Assembly (NCBI GenBank): GCA_001051155.2
Contig: JYIP02000001.1
Span: 2,604,001-2,668,000 of the forward strand
Reading direction: 5' to 3'
Source: Chrysoporthe austroafricana
Lineage: Eukaryota; Ascomycota; Sordariomycetes; Diaporthales; Cryphonectriaceae
DNA length: 64,000 bases
Program-made: the position numbers and the translations under genes
In this document: positions 34,252 through 46,420 of the stretch, in pieces
Layout of the letters: the number at the start of each line of letters is the position of its first letter
Position numbering within the stretch: position 1 is the first letter of the stretch
Notes under the pieces: model-generated
The model's input: only the letters and a program-made list of their open reading frames with translations
The model's database searches: none
What the model was told of the DNA's origin: nothing

Positions 34252-35764
34252 GGAATGAGAATTTTGTCCAGCTGCTCAGGCCGCGCGCAGATCGCACATC
34301 TCGGGTCCTCGGGCGGGTTAAGACTCGGCTTGAGCTACGCGGTCATGGCGTCAAGTTAGCAAGGTTGGCCGCGACATCGGTTGGTGTGAGGAGCAGTGCG
34401 TATTTTGCATGGCGAGACCAGGCAGGCGTCTCAGATCTTTTCAGTCTCTTAAGGGAGTCGTCATCCTGTGCGAGCTGCAGCGGCTTCGTTGGTGGTGCCC
34501 AAGAACACCAGACCTATGTAAAACAAGGTCTGCTCAGGAATGGTGCACACGGTGGTGTATTGTATGCCGCAGCCTTTGGCCCTGCCTCATGGAAGCAGTT
34601 CAAGGTAGGGCTCCGGTAAGCGGCATGTAACGTGGATTGATGTTCCATACAATGCAATGCGCTTGCGCCCAGACGACAAAGCAGGGCCTCTGTAAGCTTT
34701 GCGGCCAGGAAAGGAGGTAGCGACATGATGTAGTGCCCTGGCAGTGGCAGCGCAGAGTAGGACAACAGTCGAGCTGCAAGTGACGGAATGAATGGGACTG
34801 GAGACGATGGGCACAGGCACAACAAAACCAGAAGCGCTGTGGGCAGTCCGACCTTTTACCATTGAACATCATTGACAGCCTGCCAGGAAACGCGGGAGAC
34901 GCGGGGGCTGGAAATGCATGAAGAGAAACAACAGTATGTGTAAGAGTAAGAAAGAATTCAGTGACATACCATTCAGTATAGTATACGTGCCACGAGGATG
35001 GGCGGCTGGAATCGATATGGAAAAGTTGATGGTGGCAGAGGAAGATTGAGGCGGATCAGGCTGGCTGGATGGAGATAAGAAGACGAGTTATCCGGGTTGA
35101 AAGAGTATATGGCATGAACCCTGTGGACTAGTACAGATCTTTGAGAAAGAGACTCGGGCCTGTTTGTGGATGAGGATCTATCAATCAAATGCAGTTGTCC
35201 GAAACGACTCCTGATAGACGAACGCATTCATCTGTACTTCAAACAACTGCGGACTGGCAAGAGCATCACTCGATACTACTCTCGAGTCTGAGTTGCCTCA
35301 GTCAGCACCGCAATTGCACCAGTTGGGCGACCATAGGTCTGGAGGGATGGGTGAAGTGAAAGAAGGTTCAAAGTGTTTTGGAGGAGAAGAGAAGGCCAAT
35401 GCCTGCGTGCCTATTGGGATTCGTGCTTGCTCGGCTGGCCTTCTACTACGGAAATGGCCAGGTGGGACCAGCTCTTCTCATTTTAGCCTTCTGCCCCTCT
35501 TCACCGCCCGGGCCTTTGCCCTCTCAGGCTTAGCGCCAACACAAGGTCGCGTCGCTGGGAGCCGGTCCATACCCTGAACCCTGCTGTCGCAGGACGTCAC
35601 GCACAAGCCGCAGGCTCGTGGAGTGGCATTTACTTTCGCAACTATAATCCGACCCGTACTGATTCCAGCTCCTCGGCTGCGCGTCTCGGCTTGTCTGTCT
35701 TCTCCTTGCTTCCTATGGTCAGCTCTCTATCGACGCCTCCGTGCGAGCAAGGGGTCTGCCCACC
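34252..35764. other. Divergent intergenic region
   Basis: It holds promoters of the hypothetical gene (minus) and the Scy1-like gene (plus). The final 150 bases before the Scy1 start are pyrimidine-rich, as in fungal leaders. No gene was supported. Confidence 0.55.
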
Positions 35765-38462
35765 ATGGATTTCCTGAAGTCTGCTGTGGCATCTGCCATC
35801 ACCAAAGGACCCGCCTTCCCTTACACGTTTGGAGACATCGTCGACGTCGACGAGTCCATCTGGACCCTGCACAACGGCACCAAGCGCGTGCGTATAGCTT
35901 CTCGCCCCTCAGGGCCGTACATACAGCTGATGGCAGATTTAGGAAGACGGTTCGAATTGCAGCATCTTTTCGTTCGACATCAACGCCAACCGCTCCCGCC
36001 TCCCACTTGCGAAGAACGCCCTCAAAAAGCTGCGCACGCTGCGGCATCCCGGTGTGATCAAGGTGCTGGACACAGTCGAGGTACTGCAAGACACTTCCCG
36101 CTGAAGACCGAATGTCGACTGATGGTTCGATCCTCAGACCGACACGTATATCTACATTGCGACAGAGCGCCTGGTGCCTCTGCGCTGGCATGTCAAACGG
36201 AAGAGCTTAAGCCCCGAGACCTTAAAGTGGGGCATATATACTGTCGCGGTACGACTGACCATGGGATGGGATACGCTTGGAGGCTACGAGCTGACAGGAA
36301 TCCAGCGGACTGTTAAGTTCATCAACGACGAGGCTTCTTCCATCCACGGTAACGTGAGGGTTGGCTCCGTATACACATCAGAAAGCGGAGAATGGAAGCT
36401 CGGTGGCTTTGAGATTCTGAGCAATGTCAAAGATGACGATGCCATCATATACGTGGGTCTAGAATGTTGTTTTGTTGCCCTCGCATGGCTGACATCGCCT
36501 CCCAGAACTATGGCAGCTTGATACCTGACTCGGCGAGATACTCGCCGCCAGAACTCCGGTCCGGTTGGGATGCCATCAAGAGAGCTCCTCACTCTGCCGT
36601 TGATTCCTTCAACACGGGCATACTTATTTTTGAGTCGTTCAACGGTGAATATTCTGGTTCTGAGCAGGCTGGCCAGACAAAGAATATACCACCGAGCATG
36701 CATGCGAGCTACAAGCGCCTGGTCAATACCAACCCGAAATCTAGACTCAGTGTGGCCCATTTCATAGAACAGGGCTCTCGTCGTGGCTCGTTCTTCGACA
36801 CCCCGCTTATAAAACTGACCGACGGAGTTGACAATCTTGGTATCAAATCTGCCGCAGAGCGCGAGGCTTTCCTAGAGTGAGTTGTTTTGTATTTGAAATT
36901 GAGAGCTGGGGGGGGGGGCGCTGGCAGACAAACAAAATACTGACGACGTGACCGGCAGTGATCTTGATCAACTCACAGACGACTTTCCCGAAGATTTCTT
37001 CAAGGAGAAAGTGTTGCCCGAGTTGCTGAAGTCGGTCGAGTTTGGCGGAGGGGGTGCCAAAGCCTTTGGCGTTGTCATGAAAATTGCGACCAAACTCCCC
37101 GATGACGACTTCGACACAAAAATTACCCCCGTGGTAATACGGCTTTTCCAGAATCCGGACAGAGCCATTCGTGTGTGCCTCCTCGACAACCTACCTCTAA
37201 TGATTGACAGGCTGTCACAAAGGATTGTCAACGACAAGATCTTTCCAAATCTAGTATCCGGGTTTACGGATTTGGCGCCCGTCGTCAGAGAACAAACGCT
37301 CAAGTCTGTCCTCACAATAGTCGGCAAGCTGTCCGACCGCACTATTAACGGAGAGCTTTTGAAATGTCTTGCCAAGACTGCAAATGACGAACAACCTGGT
37401 ATTCGTACGAACACGACCATATGCTTGGGCAAAATTGCTAAGAACCTGGGCACATCTTCAAGAAGCAAGGTGCTCATTGCCGCATTCACTCGCTCTATAC
37501 GTGACCCCTTTGTTCACGCTAGGAATGCCTCACTCATGGCTCTTGCTGTCACGGGCGACTGCTTCAGCGACGAGGACTGCGCGTTGAGGATACTGCCAGC
37601 GATCTGCCCTCTGCTGATTGACAAGGAGAAGCTTATCCGGGATCAGGCCGTCAAGACAATGGACGTGTACATAGGAAAAATCAAGAAGGCCGCTGCTGAC
37701 ATGCCGGACACCGCACTTCCACCGCAGCAGTTGGGCGCGAATGCGCCACGTATGAGCACACCCGTGACGACAGAGTCGTCTGCTCCATCTTGGGCTGGTT
37801 GGGCTATCTCATCATTCACCAACAAAATGTCACAAGCCGCAGGCGAGATCCAGCCGACATCGTCCAATGGCTCGACACCTGGATCTGACACCAAACGTCC
37901 TGCACCAGTGACGACTTCTTCAGCATCCACCCTGCACCGGCAAGCAATGAAATCACCGACATTTCCGGCGGCCTCGAGAAGATCGTCGAGCGGGAACCTC
38001 GGCGGGGAGGCCTTCTTTGCGGACCCTGCGCCAGCAGACGAAGCTTGGGGCGACACTGGAGATGACGGATGGGGCGATGACGCTGCTAACGCCTGGGGAG
38101 ATATGGAAGATATGGACGATAACGACACGGGCGCAGCGTCAATGAACTCGTCAACGACTTTCCCGGCACCGAAGAAAGATTTACCGACCCGCAACATCAG
38201 TAGTAGTGGTAGTGGGAGCGCGAAGCCCTTCGGCGGCGATGACGAGGAGCCAGACTTTGCAGGGTGGCTTGCTGCGCAATCTAAGTCGAAGGGTGCAAGC
38301 AAACCGTTGCCAAAGGGGCTCAGCAAGTCGAGTGGCAAGACCGCGGCAACCGCGGTAGCGAAAAAGCCCGCAGCTAAACCGGCCGCAAAGGCGGCGCCGG
38401 CGAAGAAAATTGATATGAAGCCCAAAGAGACGGAGGAGGATGGTTGGGGTGATGCGTGGTAG
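35765..38462 (+). CDS. SCY1: Scy1-like pseudokinase with HEAT repeats
   Basis: Six exons (35765-35887, 35943-36080, 36138-36248, 36306-36452, 36506-36876, 36959-38462) keep phase and give 797 residues. The N-terminal kinase-like domain (about 20-300) reads RTLRHPGVIKVLDTVE, TDTYIYIATERLVPLRWHV and KFINDEASSIHGNVRVGSVY. It lacks the HRD and DFG motifs (IHGNV and KLGGFE occupy those sites), so it is a pseudokinase. A HEAT-repeat region follows (DFPEDFFKEKVLPELLKSVE, then NPDRAIRVCLLDNLPLMIDR and NDEQPGIRTNTTICLGKIAK). The tail is disordered with acidic Trp motifs (DDGWGDDAANAWGDMED) and ends EEDGWGDAW. Scy1/SCYL1 proteins work in COPI- and clathrin-linked Golgi trafficking and tRNA export. Introns are 53-82 nt; the fifth carries a G10 tract. 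It converges with Lst8, 477 bases apart. Confidence 0.93.
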
Positions 38463-38939
38463 CAGTGAAGGTATGGGTCTATGCATTTCAATCGGTAATG
38501 TCTATTTGCATCGTCTGGCAGTCATTGGTGAGCGTCTTGGCATGTACAGTAAGGAGTTACGGACATTCGGCAAATGGTGGGATGGGTAACTGTGTCTTTC
38601 CTTGATAGGATAGGACGAATACCAAATAGAGCTTTGAATACATGATGTCCAAGGGAGCATCGCAAGATCACAAGTCAAAAGCAATTTTCAATTCATGACA
38701 ATCCGTAGACCTCGGCCAACGCCACCGTACACCCCATACACCCTGCAATGCTACACCAGATTCCGAGTATGCCACGTCGGTAAGTCATCGTCAACTTCTG
38801 ACTGCCTTCGTTGTGACAGCCTTGCACACGACTGTTCCTAGAGTAATAACCGACTGGCCTGAAACAAGAAGTTCCCGTCTGGCTGCCTCTGGTCGGACAA
38901 CCCACATCTCGACTGTGCAGTTGTTGATTATGCTCCATT
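38463..38939. other. Convergent spacer between SCY1 and LST8
   Basis: It contains the two 3' regions only. No coding signal was seen. Confidence 0.7.
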
Positions 38940-40157
38940 TCAACGCGCCTCCGAATAATCATTCAGCGCCACACACACCGCGCCGCGGTGGTGACCGTTG
39001 TACTGGCGGATGATCTGCTGGCTGTGCAGCTCCCACAGGCGGGCGTAGTGGTCCGAGCAGGCGGTGACCAGGTAGGCCGAGTCGGCGCTGAAAGCGCAGT
39101 CCCAGACCCAGCGCTGGTGGCCTGTCAGCGTGGCCTCGAGTGGGAACGGACGCGGGTCCCCGTTCTCGTCAGGCTCCGAGGCCTTCTCCGGGTCGACCTC
39201 CCAGATCTTGGCGGTATGGTCGGCCGAGCAGGTCGCGAGCTTCTTGACATCCGGGGAGAGCAGGATGCGCGTGATGTACTCCTTGTGCGCGTTGAAGTGC
39301 GTGATGGGCTGCAGCTCGGTGCGCTCGAAGGTCTGGATGAGGGACCAGACGAAGACGTTGCCCTGTGGTTTACAGCGCAGACGTCAGAGAAGGGGAGACT
39401 TTTTTTTTTCTTCCTTTCTTTCGGTGGGAGATGGGAGGAAGGAAGGAGAGATGGGGAAAATAAGGCCCAGCGTACATTGTTATTGGCCGCGCAAAGCAGC
39501 GTCCCATCCGTGGCGACAGTGACACTCGACACGCTCACATCCTCCTCAGGGATCAGCTCATGGCTACAGTTGTTCTCGGCGAGGTCCCAGACGCGCACGC
39601 TACCGGACCTGTCGCAGCTGATGATCTCGCCCTGGTTGGGGTGGATGACGACGTCGTTGGCAGGGCTGCCGTGGTTGTAGCTGCGCTGGATGGTGCCGCT
39701 ACGAGTCTCCCAGATCTTGACGGTGCCGTCCTCAGAGCTCGTCACCATCCACTTGCCCTCGCAGTGGAACGCGACACCCGTGATGTTGCCCGTGTGGCCC
39801 TCGAAGGTCAGCAGCGCGTTCGGGTTCGTCGACTTGATGTCAAACAGCTTCACCGTGTGGTGGCCCGCGGCCGCGAGGAACCGCTTGTCGGGCGAGATGC
39901 ACAGCCGGTTCACCTGCGAGTCTGGGTGTTGGATCGTGCGCGAGCAGATGCCGGAGAGAGCCTCCCAGAACCTGTGGTTGAGAAGCAGCGGTCGCGAAGG
40001 TCAGCGCGCGCGCCTCAGCACCGCAAGCAAAGGAGTGTGTCGCGATGAGAGGTAGGAGCGTGGGGAACTCGCGCGAGAGGACATATACGAACCGTATGGT
40101 GTGGTCATAACCGGCTGAGACGCAGACGATGTTAGCAGGATCGCTGCGCTGCGCCAT
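38940..40157 (-). CDS. LST8: TOR complex subunit Lst8 (WD40 propeller)
   Basis: Three exons (40157-40093, 39971-39476, 39362-38940) give 984 nt and 327 residues. WD repeats cover nearly the whole protein: SAGYDHTIRFWEA, AAAGHHTVKLFD, TSSEDGTVKIWE, SCDRSGSVRVWDL, AANNNGNVFVWS, TCSADHTAKIWEV and TACSDHYARLWEL, seven blades. The segment IQHPDSQVNRLCISPDKRFL is characteristic of Lst8/GbetaL. Lst8 binds the TOR kinase domain in TORC1 and TORC2 and is needed for growth control by nutrients. Both introns close the propeller frame exactly (CG|G and AAT|GGC); the second holds a T-rich tract at about 39399-39420. A loop between blades 6 and 7 (EKASEPDENGDPRPFPLEA) is longer than in the yeast protein and explains part of the extra length. 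Assignment is firm. Confidence 0.95.
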
Positions 40158-42245
40158 GATGGGCGGTTTGGATGTTGTCTCTGAAGTTGTGATTGAAAAG
40201 GAGGTTCTGCTTACCGGTACAGAGAATGACCGACATTTTGACAGAGGAGAGGCTATTTCAGCCCCCTCTCCATAATTTGGAGCTTGTGACCGTCGTAGGC
40301 GGGGAATTGAAGTCCTGTCGTCGGTGGCTCGAGGGCGTCGAGGTGAAGATGTTCAAGCTTGGTGGGGCCTCGCGGTGATGAGGCTCAAGCAAGGGTGTAG
40401 CTGGAGTGACGTTCTGAGTGGGGCTGGCAGGGCCCACGTGCCTCCCTACTTGTACCCAAAGCCTGGAGCTCACACCCCTGTCAAGGGCAATATCAGAATT
40501 GCGCAAAATGTCATTTTCGCAAGACTTGTCTCTAATACATCTTAATGCGACTATCTAGACCTTGAAACCATAGTCCCATATATATTCTTGCCCATATCTG
40601 GATATGGGAGGGAAAGCGGAGAACCAGAGTCATCAGTGATATGATTGCTTCAAGGCGGTGCCCTAGTCACAATGAATGATATTTAACGAAATAGAGGTTT
40701 GATTCAGACTCAATTATTGAAACTTACACTGCAATTTCATAGACAAGTTGGTAAGAACTCTATAGAAGCTAATAGTGACGAGTTGCTCTCACCTCAAGCT
40801 AAACCTCCCTTTATGGTCTGAGGAGAAGAATTGAAATGAGTCTGGGCCTGGAAGAGTCTTCTAACATTCTCATCTTTGTATCTCTGAGTCTCCATGTGTG
40901 TATTGAGCCGACACTGACAAGCAGGGCACGGCTCCATGCCCTTGTTTAGACCTACAGTACACCTTACTTCTCTAGGATCAGCCTTTTATTAAGCTATCGA
41001 GCCAAACCACGGCAACAAACCAGGCCCAGTGCGTGATAACAACATTTACTTTGCATCATGCCACAACGATTGAGAAAACTAGCTGATCGTTCATTGTTAT
41101 ACGTATAAGACAACTACGGCTCTTGCCCTTTGCCTTTGTATCCTCAACTAACTGAACTTTCGAAGCATTCCTAGTTTTATGACGATAGTATACTGCGAGA
41201 TCTCTTCAAGTATCCGAGCTAATGACAGTCATATTTGTATAGAGACGGTTCAACAGAAGACTTTGCATTGGCTTATCCGGGTACATATTTTCCTCATAGG
41301 CTTGCAGTGCGTCCTCAATTTAAGTAGAGTCTTCAGAGATTGTTAGATCTGTCGTTAGAGGATTCAAAGTTATCAGGCTCATATAAAGTGGGGAAAGCAG
41401 GTCCTGTCCCAATTTATGCCACGAAAAGCAGGTGAAAGTTGTCAGGCAACACACGAACCCATCATATGACCATTCAGGAACTCCGCCAGTCGTCCCTGGA
41501 ATTCCTGCCTGGATTAAGCTCAACACGTAGGCTGTGTTACCCAGCTTCTACCATGACGTCAATTTCGAGGCAGGCCATAGGATCATTCTAGGTGCTGAAG
41601 ACGTCAGTTCGTGACATCAGAAGGATAAATGCATCAGCTCCAGTCCGCTGGGCGCTGACAAGATGAGGACGGACCGTATGAGAGGAATCATGTGCACCGA
41701 GTTTATTGGGTCATATGCATGTGTAACGATCTTCGAAGCGATTTGTGCATCGCTGAGCTCCGACGTCACAGCCGACTCACACACTCTATCTCTCTCAGGG
41801 CAAAACTTCAGCCTTCAGACATTGAAACTTCAAAAATTCGAATAACACTCTCAAGTGCTAAATCATAATGACAGTCCTAGTGAGCCTCGTATACATTCAT
41901 ATCTCGCTCAGTGCTACCATGCCCTGTAGCTCTGGCTCACATACTATCCCGGTTTCTCGTGACAAATCCCTGGGTACACCATCCTCCTCTCAAGCTTCTT
42001 GACGATTGAAGATAGGCAAAACGAAATGATTAAGACACCTGTCATGACATTTCTATCTGAGGAAGAAATGTAGCAAGACTAAGTAGTGCCAGAGGAATGG
42101 AATCGTTGCGGAGGTAGCAAGTCGTCCAACGCAGAGCTCACGCCCGCTCGATGCACGTACCATAGACACGACCTTTCATGATAACATAGAATCCCAAGAT
42201 ACCCATAATACGGAATCATGCTAATCCTCGTTATGATATCGTAGA
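40158..42245. other. Gene-poor, AT-richer intergenic region
   Basis: After the Lst8 promoter (about 40158-40520) composition shifts toward A and T. Many short frames occur with stops in all six frames. The minus frame at 41320-41526 (MLSLIQAGIPGTTGGVPEWS start) might be a decayed fragment but has no supporting exon. Nothing else was recognised. Confidence 0.5.
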
Positions 42246-42671
42246 CTACGCCGCCCTTGGTGCAGCATCGCTTGTTTGGGACGACCTCTCGGAGGAACGG
42301 CCGCCAGATCTTCGATGACTCGGTGGTGGCTGGTGGCCTGGAGGTGGTTTATGATCCGATGATATAGGAGCGAAAGCTTGTCCTCTGTTTGATTTTTGCT
42401 TATTCGGGCAGTCGATCATCTTAGTTCCTGAGCCATGGCAGTCAGGATGAGGCCTGAAGACCAGTCAGCCGCGTTCTGTGGCTAAGATCAAGAGTCCTTT
42501 ATCGAGGAATAGCCCCGTAGGTACTTACGTGCCGTACTGTTTGATGTAGAGATAGCTGCCTCCACATTCACATGGAACAGGGTGTTTTCCATTGATACAA
42601 CCGCAGACATAATCTACAGTGTTGGGAAGGGTCGGTTCATGAACGTCAGTAAGATAGTATTGGTCTGACAT
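42246..42671 (-). CDS. Small Cys-rich protein, 116 aa, two exons
   Basis: Exons 42671-42529 and 42453-42246 join through a 75-nt intron (GTAAGT donor, CTTCAG acceptor) into 351 nt with no stop. The start has an A-rich context (GCGAAAATGTC). The protein starts MSDQYYLTDVHEPTLPNTV and has six Cys at 23, 25, 34, 36, 53 and 63: VCGCINGKHPVPCECGG, then HPDCHGSG and IDCP. With His30 and His54 this looks like a compact zinc-binding module. The CHGSG piece recalls one arm of the DnaJ zinc finger, but four complete CxxCxGxG arms are absent. The C-terminal half is Pro/Ser/Arg-rich and disordered (HKPPPGHQPPPSHRRSGG). No signal peptide or membrane segment is visible. It is the only gene I find in about 6 kb of gene-poor DNA. 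Function unknown; that it is coding rests on the clean splice, the frame and the motif. Confidence 0.7.
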
Positions 42672-45600
42672 TTTCGCGGACAAACTCCGATTGTTTCGGA
42701 GATCCTATACTGACTGATCGATGTAGGTAGTTGCGCCTTCCTCGACTGGTTGCTCAAATTTTGCCCCTGAAAGCTGCAGTAGACAATGAGCCTCATCTGA
42801 CATTGAGTAGACGTGTTAAAAGATTAGAGATGGCTGTATCTTTGTATTTGATCTGATGTCGTACCAGGCTATTGTTACCTCCTGTCGATAGCGGGCAGCT
42901 GGCAGCAAAAGCAACAACCTAAGGGGAATGAATTAAGAGCTCTATTTGCCTCACCGCTAGAATCGCATATCGATCGCCCACTACATGTACACAAACACTG
43001 CAGAAGGAGTCAGACGGGTCAGTACATACGTATAAGTAGCGTGAGTGTCTGCTGATCCCTTTCGCAACGACCGAAGCTGAGGTTGCCTAGCCACAAACCC
43101 TAGGCAAGCCTAGGAACGACTTCAAGGGTAGCCCCTGAAATCCACAAATCACGGTCTTCAAGGCATTTTGCTACAGTAGTTAGTGGAACGTGTATTAATT
43201 TCATCGAGTTAGAATAACATGTATACAATGACAGATTTTGTGCAAACTTCCGAGGAGGCTTGAAGGCCTCAAGAAGCTAGGAACAATAAAGCCAGGTCAA
43301 GGCACAATTGTGGCAGATAAATGCGGTCCCAGAATTTCCAGGGCATCTATTTCGTCGTTGTGTAATCTCTTTAAAGCAATGGCTGATCTCCGAAAAATGC
43401 GAGCGATCCCTTGCGAGAGAAAACGCTGGGCCTGAGCGTCATATTTTTTCATCTGGAAGGATGGTTACGCCGATCGCGCATGATTGCTATCCAAGTATGC
43501 AGCCACCTGTCGAGGTTTGAGGATGCATACATAATTTTATGGAAGAAGGGTAAGAAGGCTTCGTTCTTTTGGTTCCTCCCTTTGAATCCTCGGTCAGTGA
43601 AGCTGGGGGTCTTTCGCGTAAGCACCACATGATGCTATTCGAGGCCTTTGGGCAGGTTCGGTATCGCGTTGTGATCCTGAACTTGTTACTCGACTGCGGA
43701 TCATGTCGTCCCTTCGTCGGACAATCCACGTCCGATCGTTGCCATGATATTTGAACTCCAGGTAGTTCCATAATAAATTCAGTCAGTCGTGTAACGGTAA
43801 GTTGGGGAGAAACGTGTCCACAGCCTTCATGCGAGATGAATTGGCTGGGAGGGCAGACGCCGCCGCATGTAGTGGAGTTGTGGGCACCACAAGACAAGCC
43901 CCTACTAGTTTTGCTAGCCCAACTGATGGAGAGCTGCGCCGTAGTTTGGGTGGGCGAGATTCGGAGTCCGTGTGTATCTGTGTTCACACACTTTGGTCAG
44001 CTCTTAGCTCTGGTAATTTCGTCTGCTGACACTCTTCTGCAGATCTGATTTGGGCAACGTGACTCTCTAAACCCTCCATTAGTCTCAGTCACACGGATGC
44101 TCTGGCTTTTCCGTAGACGTCTCAGCCTCGTAGGATATAGCTGCAGCGGCATTCTCTCTGTCCAATTCGTCTTGCTGAGGTCTCTACCAAACCATCCCAC
44201 GCCAAATGCAGCCAGTGATATTTGCCCAGGTGATGGGCATTACCAGGCCATGGCACCTCTTAAAAGTCAACACAGTTCCCTTTCAACAACCCGGTCCAGA
44301 CGCAGTGCGACCATCCGATACCAGCTAGTCGTGCTTGTCTCGACTTTTGTATCCAGACTCTATCGAAGAAACCAGTCCAAAGAATTAAACCCTTGCTAAG
44401 TCCATGCATTGGGTCATGCGGGATACGCGAAGACCTTAAACGATGACAGATGATCGATATCACGCATGCTTCAATGTTCATGTGCATTGTGATAACAAGG
44501 TTATTTGGACGCTATTTACGTCTGTCAATGACGGCCTTCACAGTGCGATTCCAAATTGGGAATGGATAAGAAATTGTTGTTCCGATGATACTGTGCTTCA
44601 CCGGCCGGATCCTATTAGATGGAAAGAAAATGGTCGCATAGCGAAAAGGAGGGCCGAGAACCGGCAGAGGTGCTTAGTTTCAGAAAGTCATGCTGTGATT
44701 ACATAGTACATGAGAAAGCGGCTGAGAGCGAGAACAAGCATTCCACTCGCCCAGCGACGCATGTTTCGGGTGGCCACAGCTGTAACATTCTTGGTCAATG
44801 GCAGAAGAAGCAACTTCACTCGCTACTATACTAGCTGCAAGTGGTAGACTCATGAGCAAGTTTCTTAGTTCTCGCCAAGATCTGTCCCGTAGCTCCAAAT
44901 TCAGATAAGCCACACACCCTTCAAATTTTATGGGAATCGCAGAATCTGGAGAGTGCTGTCTGCAGAGTCTCGCTGCTTGTATGAGGAGTGGAAGACGGGT
45001 AATAGGCGTCAACAAGAAGATCACACAGAGGAGGGAGCCATGATCGACCAATCTCGCGGCAAATCCTGTTGTCTGAAAAGCCCAAGGTCCTTGGTCTACC
45101 TTCTCGGACAAGATTTGACATGCCACAAACTATAGCAGAAGAACAAACGTCACACTAAATAGACCCAAGACGGATCGGGTGATCTCCGCTCCTCAACTAA
45201 GAGCTTCGTTTCCTTGCATTTTGTTCACGGTCTTAGCGCAGGGGTGATATTTCTGTTCCATCAGCACTACTTGTGAATATCTACAAATAATTATTTAGTT
45301 CGGCAAAGGCAAAAACACTGGACAAAATGCGAAGTGCGACCGTTAGACATCGAGACATGTGGCTATGTGGTTTCTGGCTTGCCGGAACTCATGTACAGGG
45401 CAATAAGCTCTTTCGGCTGCTGAAGATGGTTCAGTAGGGACAAACCCAGAATTATAGCTCCCCGATTTTATTTCTTCTGACAACTTCAGAACAAGGCCCG
45501 TTTCTAGGGCCCCATAGTCTCAACGTAGTACCATCTACGGCCATGCATCCACCAAATCTGCGACCGAGATGGAAGAGCTTCAAAAAGATCTCTTTAATTT

Positions 45601-46420
45601 ATACAATGTCCTTAGAATACTTCATATCAGGTGCTTAGACTATTTCTTGTGCTTTAGTCTCGGCTTTGATTTCATTTGGTCCAAAGTGAGACATTAATTA
45701 TTAGTTGACGTCTTTGACACGGCCTCTAGCAGTTGACCTATATATTATTCAGCAACTCAGACATCTTAGTACACCCCTCGTTCAATCCAATCATAGAGCA
45801 CGTGCTTCTAGGTTGCCAATGCTGATATGAGCGCATGTGAGTTTGTTGAGGCAATTTATGGACGAGATACTTGATCCGCGGCCAACATGGTTACTAGTCA
45901 ATGCCTATTCTTGAAACTTTCCCAAGGGGTCATGAGCAACCTCAACGGGGTGGTCTAGCTTTAGAATCATACCACTGCAAGTCTTCAAGCAACCGCACAA
46001 TCAGTAGTCTATCAAATGTTTGCGCGTAAGTGTCCTCTGATGTAACCGAAGGCCACAGGTTCTGTTTGCTGCAGCCATCACCACTGGGATATTGGTTGTA
46101 TACACGAACGTCTTTAGAATGTAAGATTTGCCGTGTATTCACGCGCAGCTATAGACAGCCATCCTGGTGAGGGCAGCAACGGAACAAGAGCTCTGCGTTT
46201 AGCATCGCAATATTGTGCTCATCCACTAGGTAGCGCAATCCGCTCGTGTCTTCCATCATAGTTCTGGAGGATGTCCACCCACTTCCGAAATGACTCATCA
46301 CCACGAAACTCCAAGCACCAAACAAGTGGTTACATCCCACGACCGCTCGTGAGAGCAAAAGTAACAGTCGCATGTAGGAGGTATCAGGTATGCCCAAATT
46401 TCCGTCGGCCAATTCAGAGC
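42672..46420. other. Gene-poor, AT-richer region
   Basis: Frames of 60-166 codons occur on both strands (for example 43487-43987 and 44680-45126, both minus), but they overlap others, have no recognisable motifs and do not join by splice sites. The DNA may contain decayed genes. The end of the region is the Rad52 3' side. Confidence 0.45.

Noticed and set aside
43487..43987. 166-codon minus-strand frame in the gene-poor island
   Set aside because: It overlaps several other frames, has no motif and no splice partner; probably chance or decayed DNA.
44680..45126. 148-codon minus-strand frame
   Set aside because: No recognisable domain and no neighbouring exon; part of the AT-richer island.
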